Shown: one piece after another, positions 45,725-57,609 of the stretch
Position numbering within the stretch: position 1 is the stretch's first letter
How the letters are laid out: every line of letters starts with the position of its first letter
Assembly (NCBI RefSeq): GCF_963924675.1
Contig: NC_089239.1
Coordinates: 31,891,818-31,955,817, forward strand
Origin: Phocoena phocoena
Taxonomy: Eukaryota; Chordata; Mammalia; Artiodactyla; Phocoenidae
DNA length: 64,000 nucleotides
Direction: 5' to 3'
Notes under the pieces: generated by a model
What the model saw: the letters and a program-made list of their open reading frames with translations, nothing else
What the model was told of the DNA's origin: nothing
Database searches by the model: none
Translations under genes and position numbers: made by a program

Positions 45725-46275
45725 CATCTAAAAAGCTGAGCTGGTTTCCCACTGTCTACCAGGTGAAGTCCAAGATCTCTGGCATGCCATTTAAAAGTCC
45801 TTCATAATCTGGTCCAAACTCCCTTTTCCATCCTCAGCTCCTGTCAATACCAAAAAAAATTAAATAAATAAAAATTTAAAACGTGGCTGTGCAGACATCA
45901 CAAACTTTCTGATAGAGTTTCGGAATGCTATTCGCTAATTCTAAGTGGGTTATTTTCGAAAAGCTTGATCCATCTGCAGACCAGTTTGCTTTGCCCAGAT
46001 AGCCTTCCAGATTTTTCCAACCTTACTTCCCATTGTGCGTGCATTAAGGTCCAGCTAATTCTCACCTCTTATTGTAAACCTTCCCTGTCCCTCCAGTCAT
46101 AATGAATTAGTTTCTCTGTGTTCTTACATCAGTTTTTATATATTTTTATTTCACTGTTGTAACCAGTTATCTGTTAATGTGCATTTCTCTGCCACAAAGT
46201 TGTAAATTCCTCATAAACTCGAGAAATTTGTGTTTATCGCAGTTCCTAGAACTTGCAGTTCCTAGCAATGTTTTC
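45725..46275 (+). mobile_element. L2 LINE 3' region
   Basis: L2 order: 'ggtttcccactgtctaccag', 'gtgaagtccaagatctctgg', 'aaaagtccttcataatctgg', then 'aaaccttccctgtccctcca' and 'gtaaattcctcataaactcg', ending 'agttcctagcaatg'. It is interrupted by an A-rich insertion (45850-45885). Confidence 0.75.
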
Positions 46276-46348
46276 AGAAAAAAAATGCATGGATACTAAG
46301 AATACAATAGGAGTTGTTCACATAGTTTAATAAAGCTTTAATAAACAT

Positions 46349-46759
46349 TGTTATGAGCTGAATGTTTATGTCCCCCTCCCCTCAAATTCATATATTGAAG
46401 CTCTGTCCCCTAACGTCATAGTATTTGGAGGTGGGCCTTTTGGGAGATAATTAGGTTTATAAGTGGTCATGAGAGTTAGACTCATGATGAGATGTGTCCT
46501 TATAAAGAGGAAGACAGATCTCTCTCTCTCTGTCTCTGTCTCTCCCCCTCCCCCCTCTTCTCTCCAATACCTGCACCAAGGAAAGGGAACACACAGTGTG
46601 AAGGCAGCTTTCTACAAGCAGGTCCTCACCAGGACCTGAATCTGCTGGCAACCTTGATCTTGGACTTCACAGCTTCCAGAACTTTGAGAAATAAATGTCT
46701 GTTGTTTAAACCACCCAGTCTATAGCATTTTGTTATAGCAGCCCGAGCAGATTAAGATA
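46349..46759 (+). mobile_element. Solitary MLT1-type LTR (ERVL-MaLR)
   Basis: Long terminal repeat of an old mammalian retrotransposon: tgttatgagctgaatgttta start, 'atattgaagctctgtcccct', 'gtatttggaggtgggccttt', 'gggagataattaggtttata', a TC-rich section (46519-46560), 'accttgatcttggacttcac', 'ttgagaaataaatgtctgtt' (polyadenylation signal) and an end near agattaagata. There is no internal sequence or second LTR, so it is a solo LTR. I am most confident about the MLT1A group. Confidence 0.9.
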
Positions 46760-46981
46760 ATATTATGTGGTGTTTCTGCATTATGTAGAGATAGATTACA
46801 GTTTCAAGGGAAGTTAGTCTGTTACAGGACTGAAATCTTTGAATAGAGCATATCACTGTTTTAAAATTAGAAGACTTTCATAGAAGTAAATATAGATAAA
46901 ATAAAAGAAAACTTTTGATGATCAAGGGGTCAAGACAGGCTGGAGGGAGATATAAGAAACCTAATTAATAATTTAGTGGGG

Positions 46982-47184
46982 GGGCTTCCCAGGTGGCACA
47001 GTGGTTGAGAGTCCGCCTGCCGATGCAGGGGACGCGGGTTCGTGCCCTGGTCTGGGAAGATCCCACATGCCGCAGAGCGGTTAGGCCCGTGAGCCATGGC
47101 TGCTGAGCCTGCGCGTCTGGAGCCTGTGCTCCGCAACAGGAGAGGCCACAGCAGGGAGAGACCTGCGTACCGCAAAAAAAAAAA
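46982..47184 (+). mobile_element. CHR SINE, the only plus-strand copy
   Basis: Complete short-type CHR in sense: head gggcttcccaggtggcacag, tRNA-like B-box section gggttcgtgccctgg, body gagcctgcgcgtctggagcc, 3' end gcgtaccgc and an A11 tail. The flanks share atttagtg (about 46971-46978 and 47184-47191). Its ORFs on the minus strand are shadows. Confidence 0.95.
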
Positions 47185-47199
47185 TTTAGTGTGTAGTGA

Positions 47200-49370
47200 A
47201 TAAATATTCATAAATGACTGACTCAAAATGGATGAAAAAATGGAAACCTAGTCAGCTGTCCTCCACTGAACTTTCAGGTTGATGGGAGATGTCATACTTT
47301 CTAAAAAGATTTTTTCCACTGAGTTCCCCTTACTCCTTCTCAATTGAAGAGTTAGCTCTGCCAGGTGTGATCTTACAACTTTGCACATTTCTATGCATTC
47401 CAGACATAAAATTCTGTTAATCTAGTGTTCTAGTAAATTGTCCATTAATTCTGAATTCAGAGCAAGCTTCAAAGTTGTAAATAAGAACATCAGACCTAAA
47501 GGTTAACAAAGGCTATCAGTTCCAGATAAAACTGATTGTTGTTCTTTAAATAACCAAGAGAGGAGTATCTAAATGTTTCAGGGCAGTGGGTCTGTGTACA
47601 TGCACTTGACCACAGATTTTGACCCAAGGTCTTCAAATATCGTTACATTTTTTTAGCAATTAACTATTCTCGTATTCACATATTCATGCATTATTCAGGT
47701 CATTTATTTTAATTAAAAGAATGCAACACCTAATGATTAATAATTGGATGGCTCACAAAAGTAACTTTTAATTTATTAGAAATCATCAGGATTACAGTAA
47801 TAGATGTTTAATCTATTTCTGCACGAAGTTAGTTGCATAAAGTTATCTTCATGGATAAATAAAAGTGTACATTGTCAGGATTTGAGGTTTGTCTGTATTT
47901 CATGTCTTATGTAATGAACAGCACAATAGGCTTTTATGGGGTCCCAGACAGGCAGTTTATTGAAATCTCTTGTAATTCAAGCTAAGTCTGCATTGGACTT
48001 ATTATTCTGCCTCCAGGTTTGGAAGAAATAATAAAATAACACAGTTTCTTCAAAACTGACATTCTGATGCTCCTCCCTATACCCTCCACAGATAACCTGT
48101 GGCTTGATTTTTACATATCACTTCATAAGTCGTTACTTTTAACTATCGCTTTCCTATTTTTCCTTTCTTTCATAAAACCATCCTAGTTTGTAATACTTCC
48201 CTCAGTTCCTGCTCTAAGATGGGAAATCATGAATTGCGAGGAAAAATACATCAATGATTTAGTGCTTACTGCAGGAATGACAACTGAGGAATGAAATGCT
48301 TCTAAAACTGCATCCAAGTAATCCCAGATGAGGATCATTTTCATGCTTAATAAGTAGCTCTATTCACTATATTTTGTTTTCTTTGTTTCATATATTTCCC
48401 AGTGTGGCAGACTTGTAACAACTTTTGGCCCCCAAGTATGCTGTTGTTTGATTTGGATAAGACATCAGCTTGCAGTGAAACTGGACAGAGCGATTTAAAG
48501 TGCTCATCTATCTTACAGATCCCATAAACCTTCATTTCTATTTCATAGGAATGAATGGGAATGAAATCCAGTGCGATTGTAGGTAATCTATTTCTAAGTT
48601 TTTATACCCTGACACCACCACCTCCTCCCACTTCATAGCAAGCATTTTGGTTCTTTTTTGTAAGAAAGCATCCAGAAAAAAAGAAATTCATGGGCTGATT
48701 TCTCTGGACAATTCTTTGAAAAATCTCATGTTTACCATAACAGACTCAGCAGACTCCACTGGCCACAAGTCAAAAAATTAACGTTAGATTTCTCGGCATA
48801 GTAGACATTAATGCACCTTTTTGTTCAATGAGCTACTTCAGCATATGGAATAGAAAGTTCCACTCTGTGATTGTGTCTTCAGCTAGCTGAGTTATAGGCA
48901 CTTCAAGTACTTTTTGGAGACTAGATTTTAAATAACTCAGTTCATAGCACTTCAGATGTTCTGCTGACATCGTGAGGGTTTCTCACACATAGATATTCAA
49001 TGCAGGTGGAATAAAACATCGGTAAAGGACCATACAAATGCTCAAATATTAAGTGTTCCTTAAAAACATACTTGGGCATTTTTTTAAAGGAAAATAAACT
49101 AGTTATAAATTTTAAAATTTGTTAGGCTGATATGGAATTAGTTAACCTTGAAATCCTGAGCTGCTACCATACAACAGGGAAGATTGTTTCTTGTGTTCTA
49201 CTGAAATCATCATAATCATTTAAAACAAAAACTCTTAGGTTAAATTTGATCTGGCAACTTTTCTACTTGACTAAAAGCAGGTTGTGATAAACTCCCACCA
49301 CCATCACAGAGAGAGAAGAGATGAGAAGAGATGAAACAACATAGAAAGAGAGAAAATGCAATCCTACGAG
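47200..49370. other. Unannotated non-coding DNA
   Basis: No named repeat. 47680-47900 is complex, AT-rich, homeodomain-core-rich sequence of possible regulatory type. No exon recognised. Confidence 0.45.
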
Positions 49371-49379
49371 TAGAAGTAA

Positions 49380-50905
49380 CTGTATCTGATATTTTTTCAG
49401 TGTTCAGAGGTGTCACATTTATTCAAGAGATGTGTTCCCTTAGGATTTCTCATAACTGCAAACTCACATAATTCAGCAGTGATTTCCATTGTCAACCACA
49501 ACAAGGTAGCACCCACCAGACTAACCCTTCTCTTAATAAGGTTAAAAGCTGGATTAGGATATAAAACAACTCTTGAAAAGCTTTGGAGAACAATCGAGGC
49601 AGGCAGAACTAGAGGGGCCCAAATTCTGGAGATAAGGGAGAGAGACTTCTGAGTCCCACATTCCTCTCTGCAGTTGTCCTCAGCGTTTTGCCAAGTCCAT
49701 GGGTGAGGACGAAGGGCAGAAAGTGGAGGCCTAGAACTAACAGAGGTCTCATGCTGGGGACACAGAGGTTGGTGTTGGGACCCTCCAAGAACTGAACTTG
49801 AGTGGAAAAAAATAACTGCAGACAAGTGAGTGGGAGACTGCATGAAGTTTACCACCAAGGCTTTTGACCACTTGCTAAACTATGGGGTGTTCAGGAAGAG
49901 ACATCCAGAAACCAAGCAGCCGGCTATAGTTGGAGATCTAAAGGACTGAGCAAATATTTCAGCAGTTTAATACTTCTAGGGAAAGCGAAGCAACAGTTTA
50001 GAGATTAACACATTGGATGACTCCAAAGGACTCGGAGGTTTTCAGTTAAGATCCGAGAAAGAATGCCCCCTAAGAGCATATCCCCATAGGCATACGTCTA
50101 TGCTTTAGAGATAAGAGCAGATCAAAGAAAGTTCAAACTTCGCAAAGCCCCAAACCTTTCCTTGACTGGTCCAGGGTGATTCACCAACACAGTCCATGCC
50201 TTTGTGAAGATTAATCCTCTTTTTAGGAAGATCATCAGGCAGAAACTCTACAATTTTTATGACTAAAAATTACTAAATATGTTTATAAAATGCACAAAAA
50301 CCAAGATAAAAAATACAGGCAGTAAAAATAGATTGACAGTTGATGAAAAGATGGGGACTTTCCAGACCTGGAATCTGTAAGAAGGTCAACGTAAAATTTT
50401 AGAACTAAAGAAATACAGTAATTGAAAGTAAGAATGAGAGAAGTAGAATAATTAATGTATTAAATATGGCAGAAGACAAAATGAGGAAACTAAAAACACA
50501 AACAGACTCCTTTAAACACATATAGAGATAGGATGGGAAATTCAGGAAAGAGTATAAATGATATAGAGGATATACTGAAAAAAATTTAAAATACATTTAA
50601 CTTAAGTCCAAGAGAAAGAGGAGAATAAAACAGAAGCACTATGTGAGATACCATTGTATGAGAATTTTCCAAAACTGGCAAAGACAACAACTTACAGTTC
50701 AAGCAGCTTGATGGTCCTAATCAGAAGAAATAAAAAGAAAATCACACCTGCATGTATTATATAAAACTGCTGAATAAAGATAAATATAAAATCTTCAAAG
50801 CAGCCAGAGTAAGTACCACATTTTTTTCCAACAGAGCAAAAAGAAGAATAATGCCAGATTTTTCAGTAGAAACAATAACAGCAGGAAGAAAAAGAAATTA
50901 CATTT
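49380..50905 (+). mobile_element. L1M-type LINE 5' / ORF1-end part (sense)
   Basis: The right part (50640-50905) follows the section after ORF1 of old L1s: 'gaattttccaaaactggcaa', 'acttacagttcaagcagctt', 'aaactgctgaataaagataa', 'atcttcaaagcagccagagt', 'ccagatttttcagtagaaac'. The left part (from 49380) has the composition of an L1 5' region but I cannot align it well, so the start is uncertain. The 153-codon minus-strand ORF at 49397-49858 is probably accidental. Confidence 0.5.
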
Positions 50906-51049
50906 TAATTTTTTCTAGGTTTATTGAGATATAATTGACATATAGCTTATAACTCTAAGGTATACAATGTAATTATATGACATGCGTATATATTGCAAAA
51001 TGATTACCACAGTAACATTACTTAACAAAAGCATCCCCTCACATAGTTA

Positions 51050-51095
51050 CGGTGTGTGTGTATGTGTGTGCGTGTGTGTATGTGTATGTGTGTAT
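51050..51095. repeat. (GT)n-rich microsatellite
   Basis: GTGTGTGTATGTGTGTGCGTG-type run inside the L1 3' UTR. Confidence 0.9.
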
Positions 51096-51476
51096 GCTCT
51101 GAGAACTTTTCAGATTTACTCTCTTAGCATTTAGCAGTATTTTTAACTATAGTCACCATGCTTTACATTAGATGCCCAGGACTTATTCATCTTATAACTG
51201 GAAGTTTGTACCCTTTGACCATCTTTACCCATTATTTCACCTTCCTCGCCCCTAGCAAACACCAATCTACTCTGTTTCTATGAGGTCAGTATTTTTAAGA
51301 TTCTGCTTACGTAAGGTCATGCAATGTTTGTCTTTTTCTTTCTGACATTTCACTTAGCTACCCTCAAGTTTCATCCATGTTGTCAAAATTGGCAGGATTT
51401 CTTTTTTTTTTATGGCTGAATAGCATTTATATATAGATATGTTAATATATTATATATATCACATTTTTTAATCAAT

Positions 51477-53518
51477 TCATCTGTCAGTGGACTCAAGTTC
51501 TTTCCATGTCGTGCCTATTATGAATAATGTTGCAATGAACATGGGGGTGCTGAAAACATTTTGAGATAGACATTTCATTTCCTTTGGATATATCCTCATA
51601 ATTGGGATTGCTGGATCATATGGTAGTTTTATTTTATTTTTTTGAGAAACCTCATACTGTTTTCCATAGTGGCTGCACCAATTTACATTTCCACCAACTG
51701 TGCACAAAGGTTCCTTTTCTCCACATCCTTGTCAGCATCTGTAATCTCTTATTATTATTTTTTAATAATAGTCATTTTAACAAGTGTGAGGTGATAGCTC
51801 ATTGTGGTTTTGATCTCCATTTCCTTGATTATTAGTGGTATTAAGCAGTTTTCCACGTACCTGTTGGCCATTTATATTTCTTCTTTGGAAAAAATGTCTA
51901 TTCAAGTCTTTTGTCCATTTTTCAATTGGATTTTTTTGCTGTTGAATTGTATGACTTCCTTGCATATTTTGAATATAAAACACAGATATATGATTTGCAA
52001 ATGTATTTTCCCATTCCATATGTTGCCTTTTCATTTTGTTTATTGTTCCTTCTGCTGTGCAGAAGCTTTTTAGTTTGATGTAATTGCATGTCACATGTTT
52101 ATTTTTGGTTTTGTTGCCTGTGCTTTTGGTGTCATATACAAAAACTTATTGCTAAAATCAATGTCAAGGAGCTTTTTCCCTGTGTTGTCTTCCCGGAGTT
52201 TTATGATTTCAGGTCTTTGTCCATTTTGATTTAAGTTAAATCTTTATCCATTTTGAGTTAATTTTTGTAAGTGGTGTAAAATAGGGATCCAGTTTTATTC
52301 ATTTGCATGTGGATATCCAGTTTTCCCAACACCATTTATTGAAAAGACTGTTTTCCCCCATTGAGTACTCTTGGCTCCTTGTCAAATATTAGTTGACTGT
52401 ATATGCGTGGGTTTATTTCTGGACCCTCAATTCTGTCCCATTGGTCTCACGTGTCTATTTTTATGCTGGCAACATACTGTTTTGATTGCCCGAGTTTTGT
52501 AGTGTAGTTTGAAATCAGGAAGTGTGATGTCCCCAGTTTTGTTCTTCCTCAAGATTGCTTTGGCTATTTGGGGTCTTTCACATTTCCATATGAATTTTAG
52601 GATCATTTTTTCTATTTCTGTGAAGAATATTATTGAAATTTTGATAAGGATTTCATTGAAATCTACAGCTTTGGGGATTATGGGCATTTTAACAATATTA
52701 AGTCTTCCGATACATGACCATGGGATATATTTCCATTTATTTGTGTCTTCTATTTTATTTCTCAGTATCTTATAGTTTTCACTGTACAGATCTTTCTTCT
52801 CCACGGTTAATTTTATTCCTAAGTATTTTAACATTTTTGATGCTATTGTGAATGGGATGTTTTCTTTATTTCTTTTTCAGGTAAGTTGTTGTTAGTATAT
52901 AGAAATGCAATTAATTTTTATATGCTTTTTTTTTATCCTGCAGGTTTACTGTATTTGTTTATAAGTTCTAGAAGGTTTTTTTTTTTTTTTTTTTGGTGGA
53001 GTCTTTAGAGTTTTCTATATCTAAGACCATGTCATCTGCAAACAGAGACAATTTTAATTTTTCCTTTTCAAATTGGATACATTTATTTCTTTTTTCTTCC
53101 CTGATTACTGTGGCCTGGACTTTCAGTACTACTATGTTGATAAGGAGTGGTGAGAGTTGACACACTTGTGTTGTTCCTGATCTTAGAGGACAAACTTTCA
53201 GCTCTTAGCTGTGGGTCTGTCATATATGACCTTTATCATTTGGGGGCATGGTTCTTCTATTTCTAATTTGTTGAGAAATTTTTACCTTAAAAAATGGTAC
53301 ATTTCATCAAATGCTTTTTCTGTATCTGTTGATTTCATCATATGATTTTTATCTTTCATTCTGTTAATATGGTATATCACATATATTGATTTGTATATGT
53401 TGAACCATCCTTGCATCCCAGGTACAAATTCCACTCCATTATGGTGTATGATCCTTTCATTGTTTTGATGAATTCTGTTTGCTAGTATTTTGTTGAGAAT
53501 TCTTATATCTGTATTCAT
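51477..53518 (-). pseudogene. L1 ORF2 remnant: reverse transcriptase and C-terminal region
   Basis: Minus-strand frames still show L1 ORF2 in order. 53282-53518 has [10 protein letters not shown] and the DTEKAFDEM part of the RT domain. 52968-53165 holds the catalytic FADDM box (YADD-type) and is broken by a run of lysine codons from a T-rich tract. 52427-52834 has [10 protein letters not shown] and [13 protein letters not shown]. 51777-52094 has NHISVFYIQNM and EKWTKDLNRHFF. 51477-51707 has [20 protein letters not shown] near the C-terminus. The pieces are in different frames with stops between them, so no enzyme can be made. Confidence 0.93.
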
Positions 53519-54275
53519 CAGGGATATTGGCCTTTAGTTTTCTATTCTTGTAGATCCTCATCTGGCTTTGGTAGCAGGGTAATGCTGGCTCTGTAAAATG
53601 AATTTGGGTATGTTCTCTCCTCTTTAATTTTTGGAAGAGTTTGAGAAGGATTGGTATTAATTCTTCTTTAAATGTTTGGTGGAATTCATCAGTGAAACTA
53701 TTTGGTCCTGAACTTTTACTTGCTGGGAATATTTTTATTACTGACTCAAATCTTCTTATTTGTTGTTGGTCTATTCATATTTTCTGTTTCTTCATGATTC
53801 AGTATTGGTAGGTTTATGTTTCCAGAAATTTATCCATTTTCTGGGTTGTCCAATTTGTTGGTATATAACTGTTTGTAGTGGTCTCTTATGATCCTTTGTA
53901 TTTCTGTGGCATCTGTTGTAATGTCTCCTCTTTCATTTATAATTATTTATTTCAGTCATCTCTCTCTTTTATTCGTCAAGTTTATCTTTTAAAGAACAAA
54001 GTCTTAGTTTGTTAATCTCTTCTCTTCTTGTCTCTTTTTCTTGGTTTCATTTATTTCTGTCTCTATTTATCATTTCCTTCTTTACACTAAATTCAGACTT
54101 AGTTTCTTCTTTTTCTAGTTCTTTGAGGTGTAATGTTAGGTTGTTTATTTGAAGTCTTTTTTTTTTTTGATACATGCATTTATAACTCTACACATCCCTC
54201 TTAGAACTGCTTTGGCTGCATCCCATAAGTTTTAGTATGTTGTGTTTCCATTTTCATTTGTCTCAAGATATTTTT

Positions 54276-54485
54276 TGACTAAAATACATACACACAAATG
54301 AGTGTGTATAAAACTGGTGAAATCTGAATGATTGATAGATTATGTTAATATCAGTTTTCTGGTTTTGATATTATACTTGAATTTTGCATAATGTTACCAT
54401 TGGAGGAAAGTGGGGAAGAGTCTACAGGAAATCTCTGTATTGTATCTTAGGACTGCAGCTGACCCTACTATCAAAACAAAATAAA
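54276..54485 (+). mobile_element. L1M 3' end (sense)
   Basis: Sense L1 tail: 'cacaaatgagtgtgtataaa', 'actggtgaaatctgaatgat', 'tgcataatgttaccattgga', 'ggaaatctctgtattgtatc', ending in an A-rich aaacaaaataaaaaa. It may belong to the same element as 49380-50905, with the antisense L1 inserted between them, but intermediate ORF2 sequence is missing. Confidence 0.75.
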
Positions 54486-54579
54486 AAAATACAGCATTCA
54501 GATAATTAAAAGCCAAGTCTCAGAGTAGGAAAAGATAATTGTGACACATAAGTAATAATGATATCATACCCAGATCTAT

Positions 54580-54670
54580 CTAGATCTAGGTCTAGACATA
54601 GATATAAATATGGATATAGAAATAGATGTACACATATAGGTACATACATGTGTATATACATACATTTAAA
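54580..54670. repeat. Degenerate TAGA/TACA simple repeat
   Basis: Imperfect units of tctaga, atagata and tacata, probably a decayed tetranucleotide microsatellite. Confidence 0.75.
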
Positions 54671-54674
54671 TTTC

Positions 54675-55075
54675 TACAAATGAATAAGAAGGAGGTAGAC
54701 AAACTAATAAAATGATGGCAAGGGCCACAGACTGGCACTATAAACCAGGATGTATCCCAGTGGATTAAAGGTATAAGAAAAGGTGCTAAATGATAATCAT
54801 TAGTCAACATGCAAGTACAAGTTAAAACCACAGTAAGGTACCATTACACACCAACCAGAATGGCTAAAATTAAGACACACAAAAATTTCAAAATGTAGAG
54901 TGGTATGAAGTGATAGCAAGGACGTGAGGTGACTGGAACTCTCAGACACTGTTGATGGTAGTACTCTATGACCCTTACTATATAACACAACAGTGTCACT
55001 CTTTCATATACATCAAACACAACTGAGTCCATATTGGCACCAAAAGGCACATGCAAGAATCTTTAGAGCAGCTGC
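54675..55075 (+). mobile_element. Second sense L1M fragment, left part
   Basis: L1 3' order: 'taatcattagtcaacatgca', 'agttaaaaccacagtaaggt', 'ccattacacaccaaccagaa', 'tggctaaaattaagacac', 'tgactggaactctcagacac', 'tgttgatggtagtactctat'. It is cut at about 55075 by the next segment and resumes at about 55675. Confidence 0.82.
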
Positions 55076-55672
55076 TGTGTTGGATTGTCTCCTGTCAACT
55101 GAACATCACTCTCTGATCTCCCTCTGAAATGCAGAAAAGAAGCTTAGGATGACATTTTCCGGAATCCCATTCCTGATATTATTCAGGATTAAGTTTTGTC
55201 AATGAGAGTAACTCACAGTGGAAGGTGAAGAGGACTAGAGGCCCTCTTCTCACAGGAATCTCACTGAAACTGGTGGACCTTGATGTGCAGTTGGATGTTT
55301 GACTCAGAGCATCTTCTCAGGGAGCAGCTGGAAATCTAACTTGCTGCTGCTGACTGAGACAGTTGGTGGGTGTGTTCTCGCAGACCTTGAGAAGCATGCA
55401 GCTTTCCTGGGGGCCTTTGACAGCTACCTGCCTTGGTGCTTCAGGTGGAGTCTCCAGGATCTGCTTCCCAAACTTTCTTCTTCACCTGTGCTTACATTGT
55501 TTGGCAATTTCCTTATGTTTATCCTACGTTTCCTCCTCTGCCACCACCCCTGCCAAGCTCTCGCGAAGTTTGTGTAAATTCTAATTTACATACGAAACCA
55601 CTTTATTCTCATGATTATAGTAGGGTGGCCTTATTTTCTTGAGTAAGTCCAGATTGTTACTAACACCCCAAA
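55076..55672. mobile_element. Unclassified insertion inside L1M
   Basis: About 600 bases that split the L1M fragment: L1 text stops at 'atctttagagcagctgctgt' and resumes at 'caaccaaatttccatcagtg'. The insert begins 'ggattgtctcctgtcaactg' and includes 'cccattcctgatattattca'. Its placement makes it very likely a transposable element, but I cannot name the family. Plus-strand ORFs here (55299-55642) are in three overlapping frames and look accidental. Confidence 0.5.
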
Positions 55673-56160
55673 CAACCAAATTTCCATCAGTGAAAGCTGG
55701 ATAAATAATTATAAGATACATTCCAACTACGGAAGACTATATAACTATGGTTCTCAACTGGGGGTAACTTGAATGTCTGGAGATAGTTTTGGTTGTCACA
55801 CCTTGGGGCGCTACTGCTGACATTTTATGACTAGAGGCCAGCATTCCTGCTAAACATCTTACTCTGCATTCATAGAACAGTCTCTAACAGTCCAAAATGT
55901 GAAGAGTGCCTAGGTTGTGAAGCCTGCTATATAGCAATAACAAACAGTGTGCCTCTGCTACCGTACTCAACATCCAGAGAGAATCTCAGACGTAACGTGG
56001 AGCAAAAGAGCCAGATGAAATCAGTATATAATGTATGATTCCATTTAGATGAAATTTAGAAATTGCCCAAAAATAAATCTATGGTTGCATTTTGACAAGA
56101 GAGAAAGGACCAGGAGAATGCGAGGGTGTGGTTTGGAAGGCTGGTCAGTATCTTGATCAT
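55673..56160 (+). mobile_element. Second sense L1M fragment, right part
   Basis: L1M continues: 'aaatttccatcagtgaaagc', 'tggataaataattataagat', then after MER5A 'agaatctcagacgtaacgtg', 'gtatgattccatttagatga' and 'gaaggctggtcagtatcttg'. Confidence 0.82.
55745..55926 (+). mobile_element. MER5A hAT-Charlie DNA transposon with 8-bp duplication
   Basis: Non-autonomous hAT element: ctatggttctcaactggggg, 'aatgtctggagatagttttg', 'gttgtcacaccttggggcgc', 'agaggccagcattcctgcta', 'aaaatgtgaagagtgcctag', ending gttgtgaagcctg. The flanks ctatataa (55737-55744) and ctatatag (55927-55934) are an 8-base target duplication, as expected for hAT. It is inserted in L1M. Confidence 0.93.
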
Positions 56161-56169
56161 CATGGTGGT

Positions 56170-57520
56170 GTCTCATGTAGAGAATAGGCAGATAATAGCT
56201 TCTTGAAAGACAGGAGGTAAAAAATTCAAAGCCTGGGTGTGTGGACATTAGGGCAGGCCATGTTAGCACAGAGGATAGCCATTGGCCCGAGAGCAGCAGT
56301 GAAGGCATAGGGTGAGGTGCAAGGAACTTGAATATAGCAATTGCACTCAAAGGTCTTAAAAACCAGTTCAAAAAAGTCTAAATTATTATATTTGGGGGGG
56401 AGCTGGGTTAAGAGGTTTAATAGATTGAGATAGCTCAGGATTTCTCACTACCTACATGCACACATATAACTTGTTTAATATGTCTTATTTTATATATCTG
56501 TTTATATATGGGGTTTATTTGATTATTTTCCTTAATAAATCTTTGTGTTAAGAGTGCTTGTCCTATATTGGTGATATTTCTCTTGGAATGCTTACAAGAA
56601 AGGGAGATAATGTCATTTGGTGAAATTATATAAAAAGAATCACCCTAGGAAGTTTAAGAAAAATATTATAAAGTGCTACACTCATGAATCAAAGAATTCT
56701 TTCCCAAAGATTCATGCTTGTAGCTTTGGTGACACAATATAGACTTTGAAAATATTGTTTCTGCTTATTACTTCATCTCAAAATATTTTCCCAAGGTAAA
56801 ATATTGTATATCTGTTATGGCAGTGATGGCTTGAATATATAAAGTTGAAGTCATTTAACTTTATTAGTGGTTCATGGCATTAGATAGTGACAAATTCTTC
56901 TGATAACAACACTGTTTCCTGATTAATCAGTTCCACATATACCTGCACATTTTTGATAGAATTTTGGTCCTGTTAAATTTGTCTTCTGTCTATTTAAGGA
57001 GGTGGTACAAAAAGTATATATTCAAAATTATACAATCACAGAGATACACTCAGATGAGACAGTAGCTGAAGTTCTAATGAGTTAAAGTAAAGTAAAATTA
57101 TTGAACTAAATCACTGCCTTTTTGCACATGAAAATTCAAGTGAATAATATTTATTGGTCTTCTTTTGGGAGGCTTTTTACCATATTACAGCAAAATGTAA
57201 AGCAAAAGAAAAAATATGTTGGCTTACTACATTTATTGAGAACATAGGGAATAAAGTAATCTTTAAAAACGATGGCTTACATCGTTAGATTAAGAATGCA
57301 TGTGAGGAAGGGGTTTGCTTTAAGATTTAACTACTGCTGTCTTTACTAAGATAATTTGTGGCTCATACAACTGTGTGCTTGGTAGTTAATGAAAACATAC
57401 ATGCCTCTAAATGTTGAAACACCGTAAGTTTTGTGATTGATTCTCAAATTATTCAGTCTCAGAATCACATGGTGTTGATTTTATGTATTTATGGAAACAA
57501 TAAAATTATTCTTTTGTCTT
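56170..57520. other. Mostly unique non-coding DNA
   Basis: No named repeat after the end of L1M. AT-rich, complex sequence that leads into the candidate exon. Nothing else recognised. Confidence 0.5.
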
Positions 57521-57528
57521 TTTGTTAG

Positions 57529-57603
57529 TGATATTTTAGCTGTATGGAAATTGCAGTGCCTCCTACCATATCGAACAGATCCAAGATTATTTACAGATAT
57601 GAG
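57529..57603 (+). CDS. Candidate internal exon, 75 bp (gene not recognised)
   Basis: A strong 3' splice-site context (a pyrimidine tract from 57509 to 57526, then ttgttag) precedes the segment, and a good donor (gag|gtatgtt) follows. Only one frame is open. It starts DILAVWKLQ and ends PRLFTDM, with one base before the first codon and two after the last, so both introns would be phase 2 and skipping would keep frame. 75 is divisible by 3. A frame of 24 codons is open by chance about one time in three, so this is suggestive only. I do not recognise the protein. Confidence 0.35.
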
Positions 57604-57609
57604 GTATGT

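Larger units (their letters stand above)
50908..54275 (-). mobile_element. Long L1 copy (ORF2 plus 3' UTR), antisense
   Basis: The largest transposon in the window. From the left: 3' UTR ('tttattgagatataattgac', 'gtatacaatgtaattatatg', 'atagtcaccatgctttacat'), a GT microsatellite (51050-51095), then ORF2 from its C-terminus back to the reverse-transcriptase region. It ends at about 54275 ('ttgtctcaagatattttttg'). The endonuclease part of ORF2 and all of ORF1 are lost. It lies within sense L1 sequence, which resumes at about 54276. Confidence 0.92.

Noticed and set aside
49397..49858. Longest open frame in the window (153 codons, minus strand)
   Set aside because: It overlaps L1-like sequence in antisense, has no recognisable domain and shows no splice or promoter context. 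Length alone is not convincing in 64 kb.
55299..55642. Three overlapping plus-strand ORFs of about 70-90 codons
   Set aside because: They lie in a segment that interrupts an L1 and so is itself very likely a transposon. None of the three frames is favoured and no protein family is recognisable.
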